In this document: positions 25,096 to 35,175 of the stretch, piece after piece | How positions within the stretch are numbered: position 1 is the stretch's first letter | How the letters are laid out: each line of letters begins with the position of its first letter | Source: Chelydra serpentina | Taxonomy: Eukaryota > Chordata > Testudines > Chelydridae | DNA length: 64,000 nt | Reading direction: 5' to 3' | NCBI GenBank assembly: GCA_037349315.1 | Contig: JBAIAC010000026.1 | Span: forward strand, 27,309,501-27,373,500 | The notes under the pieces: model-generated | Told to the model about the DNA's origin: nothing | Database searches by the model: none | Seen by the model: only the letters and a program-made list of their open reading frames with translations | Position numbers and translations under genes: made by a program

Positions 25096-25218
25096 TAGGG
25101 TGACCAGATGTCCCAATTTTATAAGGACAGTCCCGATGTATGGGTCTTTTTCTTATATAGGCTCCTATTACCCCCCACCCCTGTCCCTATTTTTCACCCT
25201 TGCTATCTGGTCATCCTA
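25096..25218. mobile_element. Short hAT-type MITE, 123 bp, with intact TSD
   Basis: Ends are TAGGGTGACCAGATG and the near-complement TCTGGTCATCCTA. The interior contains AGGACAGTCCCGATG and GGGTCTTTTTCTTATATAGG. Both the 8-bp duplication and the complete termini show that this is a whole insertion. It has no coding capacity. Confidence 0.9.
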
Positions 25219-25226
25219 ACAGTAAC
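25219..25226. repeat. Target site duplication, right copy (ACAGTAAC)
   Basis: Identical to 25088-25095. Confidence 0.9.
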
Positions 25227-25571
25227 AGGAATGGCTGAACCCTTCAAGCACTAGAGACTGAATGGACTCCTGCTACAATAGGTCTGAATTGCTTTTTTCT
25301 CCCTCTCCTCAATTTCTAACTGAAGACTCTGCTTTCTCTCCTTTTTGGGTACATGTTTATGTTGTTTAACCTTTTTAGGGCACCAAAAATCCTAAAGTGA
25401 AGCCCATTTTGAGGCAGGCATCCTTTACAAAGCTTTAATAATTTTGAGGGCCACCTTTCAAGCTTGGGTGCCTAAAGTTAGATGGGTCCTTGAGTCACTA
25501 TTGCTTTGATTGCTGAGGGTGGGAGTCTAACTTATTTGACTTTAAATCAGTCATAACTAAAAGCCCAGCAT

Positions 25572-25760
25572 TGTAGAGTCACAGAAAGTTGGAAATGGAA
25601 AGGAGTTGCTAGTATAATCTACTATAATCTATCCCCCATCACAGCAGGATTCATCCTTACCACTGAGGACAGCAGTAGTCTGGGAGCTAGGTTAAGAACT
25701 CCATTTAAAAGCCACTTTATACAGCTGTCAGAAGTCCTCTGTAAATGAGCCCCTTACAAA
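25572..25760 (-). mobile_element. Possible CR1 LINE 3' end, strongly diverged
   Basis: Begins AGAGTCACAGAAAGTTGGAAATGG, split from the usual 'TCATAGAA...GGAAGGGACCT', and continues through a CAGCAGGATT-like segment and AGGTTAAGAACTCC. This fits the complement of a CR1 3' UTR, but identity is low. Confidence 0.35.
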
Positions 25761-26593
25761 CATGTTGAGAGAGTGACAGGTGAAGCAGCAGAGAGAGAGC
25801 CATTTGAAAGATCAACACACTGCTGAGGCTAAAATGGTTGGCAGGACTCCTTCTTTCCAGGCCACCTTCATAAAGTGACGCTATCAGAAACATCAGGTAG
25901 AGTCAAGAACAACCACCTCAAAAGGGTGTGACTACCACACCTTCTTATGTGAGGGTACTTTTGGAGGATACTTGAGGCAGCATCTCAGAAACAAGTTGCT
26001 GTCACTTGAAGATTTAGATCATATCAGAATAGAAGTAGAAATCCAGATGCAAAATCTAGGTAATTAGGGATTTTCTAGCATGGGCCTCCTATGCCTGTGC
26101 AGATCACACTGAAATCAGTGGGAGTCTATATAGGCAGAGGAATCCATGAAAGAGGATCCCAGTGCAAGATTGAGGTCCTTGTCTTTGGATAGACAAAACT
26201 TCAAGATCAGATAGGATCCCTCTATCTCTAGGAAGCCACAAAACGGTAAAACAAATTGTTATCGGATGCCACATAGAAAACAGGGAAAACACCAATGAGT
26301 TGGAAAGATGCACATTTGTGTTTTATGAAGCAATATAGGAGAAATCTAAAAAAGTATAAAGGTAGGTTTTTGCTCTGCTAAAGAGTGGGAAAAATTGACA
26401 AATCTATTATAGGGAAACCATTGGGAGGTATGATTTGATTATGGATAGTCAGGATGCATTTACAAAAGAGCAATCATACCCAACATACTTTATTGGATTT
26501 TATTTAATTAATTAATTGTATTCATTCATTCTTGAAAATGTATCAGAAAGAGCTGACTGGGAAGTTGTAGTTGCAATTTACCAGGACATTTAA
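25761..26593. other. Non-coding sequence; small palindrome at 26083-26136
   Basis: A stretch reading CCTATGCCTGTGCAGATCAC and ending ATCAGTGGGAGTCTATATAGG is roughly inverted around TGAAATCAGTGG, like 30741-30790. The rest is unrecognised. Confidence 0.4.
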
Positions 26594-26713
26594 GAAATCC
26601 ATCTATCTATATCTATATATATCTATATCTATCTATATCTATATCTATATATATCTATATCTATATATATCTATATCTATATATATATAGACAGACACAC
26701 ACACACACACACA
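26594..26713. repeat. Compound microsatellite (TATC)n/(ATCTAT)n followed by (AC)n
   Basis: Interleaved ATCTAT and ATAT units from about 26594, then ATATAGACAG and at least ten AC units to 26713. Likely polymorphic. No coding significance. Confidence 0.93.
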
Positions 26714-29639
26714 GTGGAAGTTCACAAAAGACTAAATCTACCTCTATCTGAAAATACAAAGACTAATCAGCAAGACCACTAAGTGTCACAAAAGATGAGC
26801 TGCTCAAATGGATGTAGAACTTGATTGGAAGTCGATGACAGACTCCAAATGTGAAAGACAAGAGTTCAGGACGGAGATATGCAAGTTTCAGACTTGTTTT
26901 CAGATTTATTGGCTGATTGCCTTTATAAATAATTTGGAAAAAGAAATGTGTAGTAAGGGGAAGAAATATGCTGAGAAGATAAAGCTGGGGAGTGTTGATC
27001 AATACAAAGGGCTGTATAACAACAAAGTAGTGGAACTAAATGAGCTCATGTCAGAGGTATATCAGTTAGTCATGAATGAACCCCAGAGGGTTTGCAGGTT
27101 CAGTTCATATAGGCCCCCAAAAGTTCAGATGATTGTTCAAACCTTAACCAAATTCTTGGCTTTGTAAAACTAGGCTAGAAATCTTAAAAATATAGATTTT
27201 CTCCTACGATTCAGTTTATTTATTGCACTTCTTGTTCCCAGCCAGGCTGTAAGTGCCACAAAAATAGCTAGTTACACTGATACATAAACTAGAAAAGAGC
27301 TGCTGCTTCTTTTTTTTTTTTTAAAGTGTTCTGTTGATTGAGGACTAGGAAGGGTTTGAAAAGGTGCAATTCGTAAACTATGACCTTCTGGCTATAGTCT
27401 CCACACTTCAAAGCCCATTTAATAAAAATATATTGTGAACCATTTGCTATTCACATTGGAGTATAAGTAATAAAACAGAATTTCAGAAAAGAAAACAGGA
27501 TCTCAGTATACTTTTACCTTATTGTCAGTGTCTAATTAGTTTGTGTTGATGGTTATATGGAAAAAAATAATATGACTCTCATAGAATTAGAGTTCATTGA
27601 GAAACGTTAATTTAAATTAATGTTATCAAGCAAAGAAATGTGGCTCAATTATTCCCAAGCCACAAGTAAGAACCCAATTTAAAATCCTGTCAAAATGTAG
27701 GGGCCAAATCCTCCCATCTGCAATTAGGGCCTGATCCTGTGAAGGATCCTGTGAGTGCCTCAGTGAAGAGTTCAGAAACGGACAGTAAAAACCTTCCAAT
27801 TCCTATGTACCATAGACTGGCTTCTGCTCTCATTGAAATCAGTGGGAGCAGGATCATGCCACGTTACACAAATCAATACGTTGACAGTGTTATTGTAGGA
27901 ACTAGATAAAGAGAAACATAAGTGTGGGTGTGGGGAGAGGGACGACTATTGAGGGAAAAAATACCAATCAGAGGTTTCTTGTTTCAATTCACCCTACTAT
28001 TGATAACTAAGATACAGGAAAATTATACAAACAGGAAACTGAAAACTCCAGATCTGGTCTGTTCCAAAACAGCGTAGTAAATAAATTCCTTGGTACACTA
28101 GTTGGTGTAAAGATCAGCATTCATTTAGGAGATTTCATTCGTTTAATGTTAAAGGTTTGTTTTTGTTGACTCTCTTTCTTCCTTATAAAATGTTTCTCCT
28201 ATTCCTTTTATAAAACTCTCTTCTAGTTATTTGCACAGTTGTATATCATCATCAAGTATTGCAGATAAATGTTCTCCCTGGTGCCTGAGAGCACATGAGC
28301 ATGATTATAATTCTCACTAATCGTCAATCCCGTACAAAAGTATTCAAAGCCTTTTTTAGTAACTCCTAATTTAAATGCTTTGAAGGTGATTATTGGTTGC
28401 TTATTGTTTGTGTCCCCTTTGTAACAACAGAGTTTTCATCTCTAGCTCTTATTAATGCAACCTGCTTTCTGATACAATCCACCTCTCTCTTTTGCATACT
28501 GTTGGAAGATGTCATTCCTATAATATACCAGCACATCCATAGGGACACAAAAACAAGTCACTGACTTCATTAATGGAAGTGTTGTCCTGTGTCTCCTGGA
28601 ACAACAGTGTGGCACCAACTGCTCAGCCTTTCCACTGCGGTACTATCTTTCACAGATTGCACTCGTAGGGATCATAAATTAATTTATGACTAAGTTGATG
28701 ATGATTAGGCATCAGTGTGGATATGAAAATATCTCTGAGCCTCTCATGAACAGATTCCTTCAGTTTCTCCTTCTCTCACTGAACATAATGTCTATGTTCC
28801 TATTGACTTCACTGGAAGCAGGATCATGGACATTTTGTTCTTAATATGTTGTGTCTAATTCAAATCTGACCACCATGCAGATCCTTTTCCTTGTCACTTA
28901 CAATTTGTGCAAGACACCCTGGCATCTTTTTAAATTAAGTGCTTTGTACACATCATGATATTCATTTTCTGTGGATATCTTTGATAACAAGTCTCATGTT
29001 TTACTCTACTGACACTTTAAAAATACTCTGCTTATGTCAGTGCAAACTACAATAACAACAAGATAGATAACGGTTGCAATATTTTTTTTTCTTTTTGGTC
29101 TGCTTGGCTATTATATTAATGGTTTCTAAAGCAGAAAATTTCAGAAGGTGTGTGTCAGGCGTAATGGCACCACTGCCGATGCCATCAAACAGTTCTGGAG
29201 AAAAAATACATTTTTAGAAAAGAAAAACTCACATCAAGGTGAATACAGAAGTGTTTTACTCCATTAGAGTTGTGCTTGGAGTCCTATGTTTTTTCCTCTG
29301 CCTGTAATAGCTGACACATAGCTAACGTTTAAGCAGAGTAGGGAGCTGCATGCCAGACACCCATCACTGCTTTAGGTGTTAGTGGTACCAAAAACTCAAA
29401 CAGAAGGAATAAAAAATCCTGAACTCAAGTATTGAGTAAATTAGGCAGAAGAGTCAGTTAAGATCTGCTTTCCCCAAAACAGTATCTTGTTTTAAAATGT
29501 AACGTGTAGGATCCAATTTTCCCAGCTTTCTTCCTAGTGAATTTATTGGAATAACTCATATGGCACTGCCTATGTCCTACCTACATTTTCATTTCACAAC
29601 TATCATTTTTTACATCTTCCATAGAGATATCCTGAAAAA

Positions 29640-29726
29640 TGCTGAGTGCCTCCCAAGTAGTACTGAGCATACTCAGTTCCTATATTCAATGGGAGTTGTG
29701 CTCAGTACTTCACAGGATCAGGCCTT
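29640..29726. repeat. Small palindromic repeat ('GTGCTGAGCACC' type)
   Basis: Left half TGCTGAGTGCCTCCC and right half ATGGGAGTTGTGCTCAGTAC are inverted copies. It ends CACAGGATCAGGCCTT. Related in plan to 19251-19325. Confidence 0.5.
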
Positions 29727-30740
29727 GAAATCCTTAAATACTAAGCCCAATGTCTCTAAAGTTGCTTTTATCATTCTTAGAGATCATAGTTCTTCCAGCT
29801 TTGAAAAAGATTTATGTCCATAGATGCAGGGCTTACTCTGAGACGCTGAAATGCTAATTATACTAACAGTATTCAAAGTAGGTTTTGCTTTTATTAGACA
29901 CTTTTATATTGGATATAAAAGTATAATTCCAGTTTTTTGTGGGAGATGAGAAGAACTACTGTAGTATAATAAGTAAAGAAGCTCACAGTGTCTTACACCT
30001 CTTCATTTTATATTTGGAATGTTTTCGGTGCAACAACAAACAGGAGTTTCCCTCCCCAAGTAAAATTATAGTGTTAGTCATAATGTGGAAAGCCGTAAGA
30101 AGCAGCATGACACCTGAAAATATGATGGGATATGCAACATACAGGTGTAATGTAGCCCTTCAGAAACAAAGTCCTTTGCTTTTACTTCTCACAGCATCTG
30201 TAAAAAAAAACTAGGGTTTCTGTTTTCTAAATGAAATACTGTAATCAAACATTTGCAACACATCTAAGTTTCATGGCTGCAGTAAAAACTGATTGATAGA
30301 AATAAATCACCAATATAACCTTTTACTGAGATGATTAACAAGATTGGCATGACTCATAAAATTCATAGATATGATTATTTTTTATTAGAGGGAGGGGATT
30401 TTCATGAAAAAGATAAATAACATATTGCAGATGCTGATATGAAGCATGAAGAACTCTTTACTGTACCTGTGAGCAACACAGAAATGTTAGTACATATGGT
30501 AATTAGTGCTATATAAAACTTTTAGTTTTGATGGAGAGCAATGTATGTGCACTTGAGGCCGCACTGTTGGGTAGCCTGCTGGTTTCCTACTCTTTTTCTC
30601 TGCTAGAGAAGGTGAAGCATTAAAAACCTTAATGGTATTTTTCTTTATTTCTTCCCAAAGCAGACACTGACAGCTTTCTGCAGCTGACAGCTGTTATGAA
30701 GGGGGAAAACACATGCCAGTTACTCCATGTTAATGGACCC

Positions 30741-30790
30741 CTATGCCTGTGTAGAGCCCTGTTGAAGTTAATGGGACTCCAGGGGGCATA
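30741..30790. repeat. Small palindromic repeat
   Basis: CTATGCCTGTGTAGAGCCCT faces AATGGGACTCCAGGGGGCAT, inverted about TTGAAGTTAATGG. Same plan as 26083-26136. Confidence 0.45.
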
Positions 30791-31004
30791 GAGATGTGCC
30801 CATGCAGAATAATTTGCACGGTTTGTAAAATTCCCTCTCCATGGATGTTTTGTGCCCAATGTGCTAGGCAATGACTATACATTAAGAGCTAAACCAAGGG
30901 ACCCAATGCCCAGAAGCATATTAATGGGATAGATGCTAGATATCTTTCCCTAGTAAGTTAAATGACAAGTAACTCACTGTTGTCTTGATTAAAGGAGAGT
31001 GTGA

Positions 31005-31808
31005 CTGAGTGCTGGGAGCTAGCACCTATTGGGAAGCCAAGGATTGGTGGGTGCCCGCAGCTAAAGGCTCCTCTCCCCTGCCTAAGGGATGGAGCTACCA
31101 GACCCAGATCCCAAGTAATACCAGGGAACAACTAATGATAAATCAGGAACGGGCATGAGAATCACAGGGTCATAAACAGGGAGCCAGAGAGGGGCACCGA
31201 GCAGAGAGCCTGGACAGCGACCACTGCTCCTCAAAGGTGTCTAGGGAGCCAGCGGACGTGGCCCAGGGGAACTGTGCCCAGATATGGCATCTGAGGGAAG
31301 AGCAGAAATAGGGCCCACTGATGCAGAGCACCTCCCCATCCAGCATCCTCCTCCTGGTACAGTGAATGGCCACCTTGGCCAGCTCCTGAAGGAGGTTGAT
31401 GAGGCGGTCTTGGGACTTAGTGGGACCCTGGATAGGATGTGCATATATCACGAGGTGTGGGAAGAAGTGTGGCCAGAACCTAAGGAGAAGGTTCTGGAGG
31501 AGCCGGAAAAAGGACTGCCACCTGGCGTACTTGGTGTAAATGTGTTCCAGGATCTCTCTCATTCTGCAGAAGGGGCAAGTGTAAGGGAGGGGAGTGAACC
31601 ATGCCAGGTACATGCCCATGCTCACAGCTCCCTGAAGGAGCTGCCAATTAATGTCTCTGATGGGTTGTGGGAGCAGGGTGGAATACAGACTGGCCCACTG
31701 TTGTTCCTTACCCTTCGCAGCTGGTAAGAGGTCCTACCACTTGGTGTCGGGGCGGTTCATGAGGGTGAGGAAATGAAAGGTGTGGAGCATGAATGTGTAC
31801 ATTTACAG
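31005..31808 (-). pseudogene. Non-LTR retrotransposon ORF2 C-terminal end (Tx1/R2-like) and 3' UTR
   Basis: On the minus strand a 151-codon frame (31170-31625) reads LAWFTPLPYTCPFCRMREIL and later LLQNLLLRFWPHF. Upstream in the same sense the sequence reads KWWDLLPA and RDINWQLLQGAVS before LAWF. This pattern, a W-rich segment then a C-P-F-C zinc-knuckle-like motif and a leucine-rich tail, is the C-terminus of a LINE polyprotein. The usual later Cys of the knuckle appears replaced (HIYTKY). A 3' UTR-like stretch runs from about 31160 down to 31005. Clade (Tx1 or R2-like) is uncertain. No reverse transcriptase domain remains. Confidence 0.65.
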
Positions 31809-31859
31809 AAGCCCAATGGAATTACTCCTGATAGTGTGTTGTGTGAATAAATATTTCCT

Positions 31860-32600
31860 TTTCTGGCAAACAGAGGCTAGGGACACCATTCCTGCCCATC
31901 CTGGCTAATAGCCATTGATGGACCTACCCTCCATGAATTTATCTAGTTCTTTTTTTGAACCTGTTATGATCTTGGCCTTCACAACATCCTCTGGCTAGGA
32001 GTTCCACAGGTTGACTGTACATTGTATGAAGAAATACTTCCTTTTATTTGTTTTAAACCTGATGCCAATTAATTTCATTTGGTGATCCCTAGTTCTTGTG
32101 TTATGAGAAGTAGTAAACAACATTTCCTGATCTACTTTCTCTACACCAGTCATGATTTTATAGACCTCAATCTTTTTTCAAGCTGAAAAGTCTTAGTCCT
32201 ATTAATCTCTTCTCATACGAAAGCCGTTCCATACCCCTAATAATTTTTGTTGCCCTTTTCCAATTCCAATCTGTGTTTTTTGAGATAGGGCGACCACATC
32301 TGCACACAGTATTCAAGATGTGGACATACCATGGATTTATATAGAGGCAACATGATATTTCCTGTCCTATTTTCTATCCCTTTCTTAATTATTCCCAGCA
32401 TTCTGTTAGCATTTTTTTAGGGGCGCTGCACATTGAGTTGATGTTTTCAGAGAACTATCCACAATGATTTCAAGATCTTTCTTGAGTGGTAAGAGTTAAT
32501 TTAGACCCCATCATTATATATGTATAGTTGGGATTATGCTGTCCAATGTGCATTACTTTGCATTTATGAACATTACATTTCATCTGAATTCATCAGATTC
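31860..32600 (-). pseudogene. CR1-group LINE reverse-transcriptase C-terminus and 3' UTR start
   Basis: Read on the minus strand, the sequence encodes in broken frames the end of a non-LTR reverse transcriptase: cysteine-lysine-valine-methionine-histidine (CKVMH-like), YNYTYI-like, TTQERDLG-like and 'MVRPHLEYC'-like segments, then KRRL-like and an exit into TTCATGGAGGGTAGGTCCAT. Stops and indels break it. The 3' UTR continues past 31860 in other copies. The tail at 21297-21444 belongs to the same family. The 5' part of the element is missing. Confidence 0.75.
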
Positions 32601-32778
32601 TGGGTTGTTCACAAACTCTTCCTTTTGATTAATTCCTGTTCATTATTCATGGATGTTAATATAAATCACATGTTTTTATTTCTGTTCCCTGGCTGGAAGA
32701 ATGAAAAGTGTAAAACAAGGAACTAGTTAATAATAAGTAAGTAATTCACTTCCGGTGAGAATTTTTGGATGAATAATC

Positions 32779-33189
32779 TGTCATGGTTCAGGGTTAGCTG
32801 CACTTTTGACTGCCCTCAAACTTTCCAAGTGTGCCTGTTAAAGTGTTAGGCCTCTTTCCTTCACCCTCCCTGGCAGGGAATCCCACAATTATCCTACTAC
32901 TTTTTAGAGTGGGGCCACAGTGCCCTGGGTACCACCTTGATCACTCAGGAGTTGGCTACCAGCAAGACTTCCCTTTAGGAACTGTAACTAGTGGTGAATA
33001 GAGACTACAAAACAGCCATTCCTAAACAAAATATTGTTCTGTCTTAACAGTAGGAACAAAGCATAACCAGAAAGAATGTTTTTTACCACAATCAGAGGTT
33101 TACACTCATATCTATCTGACCTAAAGTTTAGGTAGGCTAGCTTACCCCAGACACCCCGCATCCAGGAACTGGAGCTCCCAGAACTCTTT
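32779..33189. mobile_element. LTR-like sequence, left part, cut by Harbinger insertion
   Basis: Starts TGTCATGGTTCAGGGTTAGC and contains a C-rich leader, TGCCCTGGGTACCACCTTGA, then AGTAGGAACAAAGCATAACC and CATCCAGGAACTGGAGCTCC. I recognise this as resembling a turtle Gypsy/ERV-type LTR, but have no second LTR or internal region to prove it. It stops exactly at the TTT duplication of the transposon at 33190, and related text seems to resume at 34855. Confidence 0.4.
33187..33189. repeat. Possible 3-bp target duplication (TTT), left copy
   Basis: TTT directly before the Harbinger 5' end. The right copy is at 34855-34857. Three-base duplications are the Harbinger norm, but a TTT match by itself is weak. 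Confidence 0.5.
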
Positions 33190-33624
33190 GGGCTTGGCTA
33201 CACTTACAAGTTAGAGCGCATTAAGTCAGCCCCGGGTGCCCTAACTCCTGAGGTGTCAACATGGCAAGGCACGTAGAGCACCCAGCTGGAGCACTCCTGG
33301 TAATCCACCTCCACGAGAAGCATAACACTTGCTGCACCCCAGCTGGAGCGCTGCGGCACCAGTGTGGATGCCCTGGTCTATTAATGCACTCTGATCAGCC
33401 TCCAGAAGTGTCCCACAATGCCTGTTCTAGCCACTCTGGTCATCACTTTGAACTTTACTGCCCTGCCCTCAGGTGACCAACCATCAGACCCGCCCTTTAA
33501 ATTCTCTGGGAATCTTGAAATTCCCCTTCCTGTTTGCTCAGCAAGGCGTGGAGTGCTCTCAGTGCATCTTTCCAGGGGACCATGCCTCCATGCGCCAGGC
33601 GATCCCAGTATGGAACAATGATGA

Positions 33625-33960
33625 GGGGCTGGACTCATCAGTATTTGGTGGGAGGAAGCTGTGCAGTCCCAGCTGCACTCCAGCCATAAGGATTCTGATA
33701 CCTTCAGACAGGTATCAAGGGACATGATGGAAAGGGGCCATGACTGGGACGCACAATAGTGCAGCGTTAAAGTGAAGGAGCTGTGGAATGCCTACCGCAA
33801 AGCCCATGAGGCAAACTGCCGCTCTGGTGGTGCCCCCGCGACCTGCCATTTCTACAAAGAGCTGGACGCGATACTTAGAGGTGACCCCACCTCCACTCTG
33901 AAGACCACCATGGACATTTCAGAGGCTGTAGAAGCACAAAGTTCAACAAGGCAGAAGGAG
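33625..33960 (+). pseudogene. Myb/SANT-like DNA-binding protein relic of the Harbinger element
   Basis: In frame from about 33640 the sequence reads ISIWWEEAVQSQLHSSHKDS, then FRQVSRDMMERGHDWDAQ, a stop TAG at 33757-33759, and VKVKELWNAYRKAHEAN, CRSGGAPATCHFYKELDAIL. This is the trihelix Myb/SANT-like domain of a Harbinger accessory protein, which helps the transposase bind DNA and enter the nucleus in known elements. The stop is a likely CAG-to-TAG or CAA-TAG change within the third helix region. The N-terminal end is shifted in frame before 33640. It is not a host gene. Close host-encoded relatives exist as domesticated genes in vertebrates, but this copy is broken. Confidence 0.8.
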
Positions 33961-33990
33961 GAAAGCAGGAGCAAGTTTGGATGGCTCGGC

Positions 33991-33997
33991 CATTACG
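33991..33997. repeat. Target site duplication of the Penelope insertion, left copy (CATTACG)
   Basis: CATTACG at 33991-33997 is repeated at 34359-34365. It marks the borders of the inserted Penelope-like element. Confidence 0.7.
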
Positions 33998-34358
33998 TTA
34001 ATTGAATCTATTTCCCTTAAGTTAACGATCCTCATTCACACCTGTGTGACCATCTTGTTTATCACTTCAAAGGTTTTTCTTCCCCTGCTGTTATGGTTCC
34101 TCTCAACTAATTAGCCTCTTAAGATTGGTCTATGCACCTCCACCTTATCATGTTTCTCTGACTGTATAAATATCTGTCTACTGTATGTTTCATTCCATGC
34201 ATCCGATGAAGTAGGTACTAACCCACGAAAGCTTATGCTGAAATAAATTTGTTAGTCTCTAAGGTGCTACAAGTTTTTCTTTCTTATTTTCGTTTTGCTG
34301 ACACAGACTAACACGGCTACTACACTGAAACCTATCACAAGCAATCTAGTGTCATATG
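33998..34358 (+). mobile_element. Penelope-like element fragment with hammerhead-like motif
   Basis: Begins TTAATTGAATCTATTTCCC and ends in the family tail GACACAGACTAACACGGCTA...CTGAAACC. It contains the signature GCATCCGATGA, ACCCACGAAAGCTTATGCTG and TTGTTAGTCTCTAAGGTGC. The same family occurs at 37475-37746, and a related subfamily at 42918-43122. No reverse-transcriptase coding is present, only the terminal repeat-like region. It is inserted in the Harbinger element, hence younger than it. Confidence 0.75.
34199..34240 (+). ncRNA. Hammerhead-ribozyme-like motif, degraded (copy 1)
   Basis: The core reads CCGATGA (34203-34209, hammerhead consensus CUGAUGA) then one extra A, stem II GTAGG/CCCAC with one mismatch, GAAA (34227-34230), a two-base-pair stem GC...GC with a TTAT loop, then TG where consensus has UH. 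Two-base stem III is the minimal form reported for Penelope-like elements. This copy has a core change (U4 to C) and is probably inactive. Confidence 0.5.
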
Positions 34359-34365
34359 CATTACG
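34359..34365. repeat. Target site duplication of the Penelope insertion, right copy (CATTACG)
   Basis: Identical to 33991-33997. Confidence 0.7.
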
Positions 34366-34854
34366 CGAGTCAACATCATCGTCAGACTTCTCACTGTCAC
34401 TTTGTAGCATAAGGAGTAACTCAACAGCAATTCATGATATGTTGGCGAGATCCATCAGCATATTCCTCACAAGTTCAGGATCCATTCCCGCAGACCGAAA
34501 GGGAAGACAGAGCGCGCAGTACAAAAAATGTTGAAAGATGGTGCCAAATGTGGATGGAAGCACAGGGATTGGTGGGATGTGAATCGATGCAACACGGGGC
34601 ATTGGGACAGGACCCAGAATGCCCCACACCCCCGCCCCCTTCCCACAAGCCACAGCACCAGAATGGGACGAGGTGCTCTGAGGGATAGCTGCCCAAAATG
34701 CACCGCTCCCAATGCCGCTGAAAGTGCCTCATATGTGGCCACGCCACTGTGCTTGCAGCTGACTGTGTTAATACACGGCAGCGCTTTCCTTGCTGTGGTC
34801 TCCGAGGGCTGATTTAACTCAGAGCGCTCTACATCTGAAAATTTAGTCATGCCC
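34359..34854 (+). mobile_element. Harbinger-type DNA transposon, right part
   Basis: Continues the element at 33190-33997 after the Penelope insertion, starting with the second CATTACG. The minus strand near 34365-34490 reads MDPELVRNMLMDLANIS, a stop, then ELLLMLQSDSEKSDDDVDS, apparently the N-terminal part of the second (transposase-side) gene, now broken. It ends in the right terminal inverted repeat at 34854. The overlapping frames at 34434-34868 are not independent genes. Confidence 0.7.
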
Positions 34855-35175
34855 TTTGTCTCTCTCACCTGTTCTCCAGGGGCTGCTTTTTTACCAATCC
34901 AAAAGTTTTTGTTTCAGCATCCTGCTGAGAGCCCCACCTCCATCTGGTGTCCTAAAGCAGTTAGTAGAACTCAGCATGGACTGAAATGAAACTTCACAGC
35001 AAATAAACCTGCATTGTCTCTTTAAGTATCAGTAAATGGACCATCTGAAGCTTTTCTCCCCTTTCCTACATTTCCTTGATGAGAGTTCCTCCTAGAATTA
35101 ACCCGTTGTAATCATATAATAAACACAGTATCAATCAAACCTATGGACACAATATCCATAAAATATTACAGGCAC
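34855..35175. mobile_element. LTR-like sequence, right part (tentative)
   Basis: The text after the Harbinger right end, CTCACCTGTTCTCCAGGGGC and CATCCTGCTGAGAGCCCCAC, reads as a natural continuation of the LTR-like sequence that stops at 33189. The first three bases (TTT) are the possible duplication. The 3' border is not defined. Inference only. Confidence 0.35.

Larger units (their letters stand above)
26714..31004. other. Non-coding stretch with scattered palindromic fragments
   Basis: Short palindromic repeats of the CCATTGAAGTCAATGG type occur at about 27700-27860 (CCTGATCCTGTGAAGGATCC and later ATCAGTGGGAGCAGGATCAT), 29640-29726 and 30741-30790. The 119-codon frame at 26808-27167 and the frames at 29560-30214 show no recognisable family. 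No other element seen. Confidence 0.45.
33190..33997 (+). mobile_element. Harbinger-type DNA transposon, left part
   Basis: The left terminus is GGGCTTGGCTACACTTACAA followed by GTTAGAGCGCATTAAGTCAGCC. The right terminus at 34854, read in complement, is GGGCATGACTAAATTTTCAG followed by ATGTAGAGCGC and a TCAGCC-like end, so the inverted repeats are about 30 bp or longer and diverged. The element carries a Myb/SANT-like gene relic on the plus strand and a second, minus-strand gene relic at its far side, the two-gene plan of PIF/Harbinger elements. It is split by a Penelope-like insertion at 33998. Confidence 0.75.

Noticed and set aside
31170..31727. 151- and 147-codon frames on opposite strands
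   Set aside because: The minus-strand frame is the C-terminus of a LINE; the plus-strand frame is its shadow.
33772..34005. Possible Myb-like host gene
   Set aside because: It lies inside a Harbinger element with inverted termini, has a stop in the domain and a frame shift upstream.
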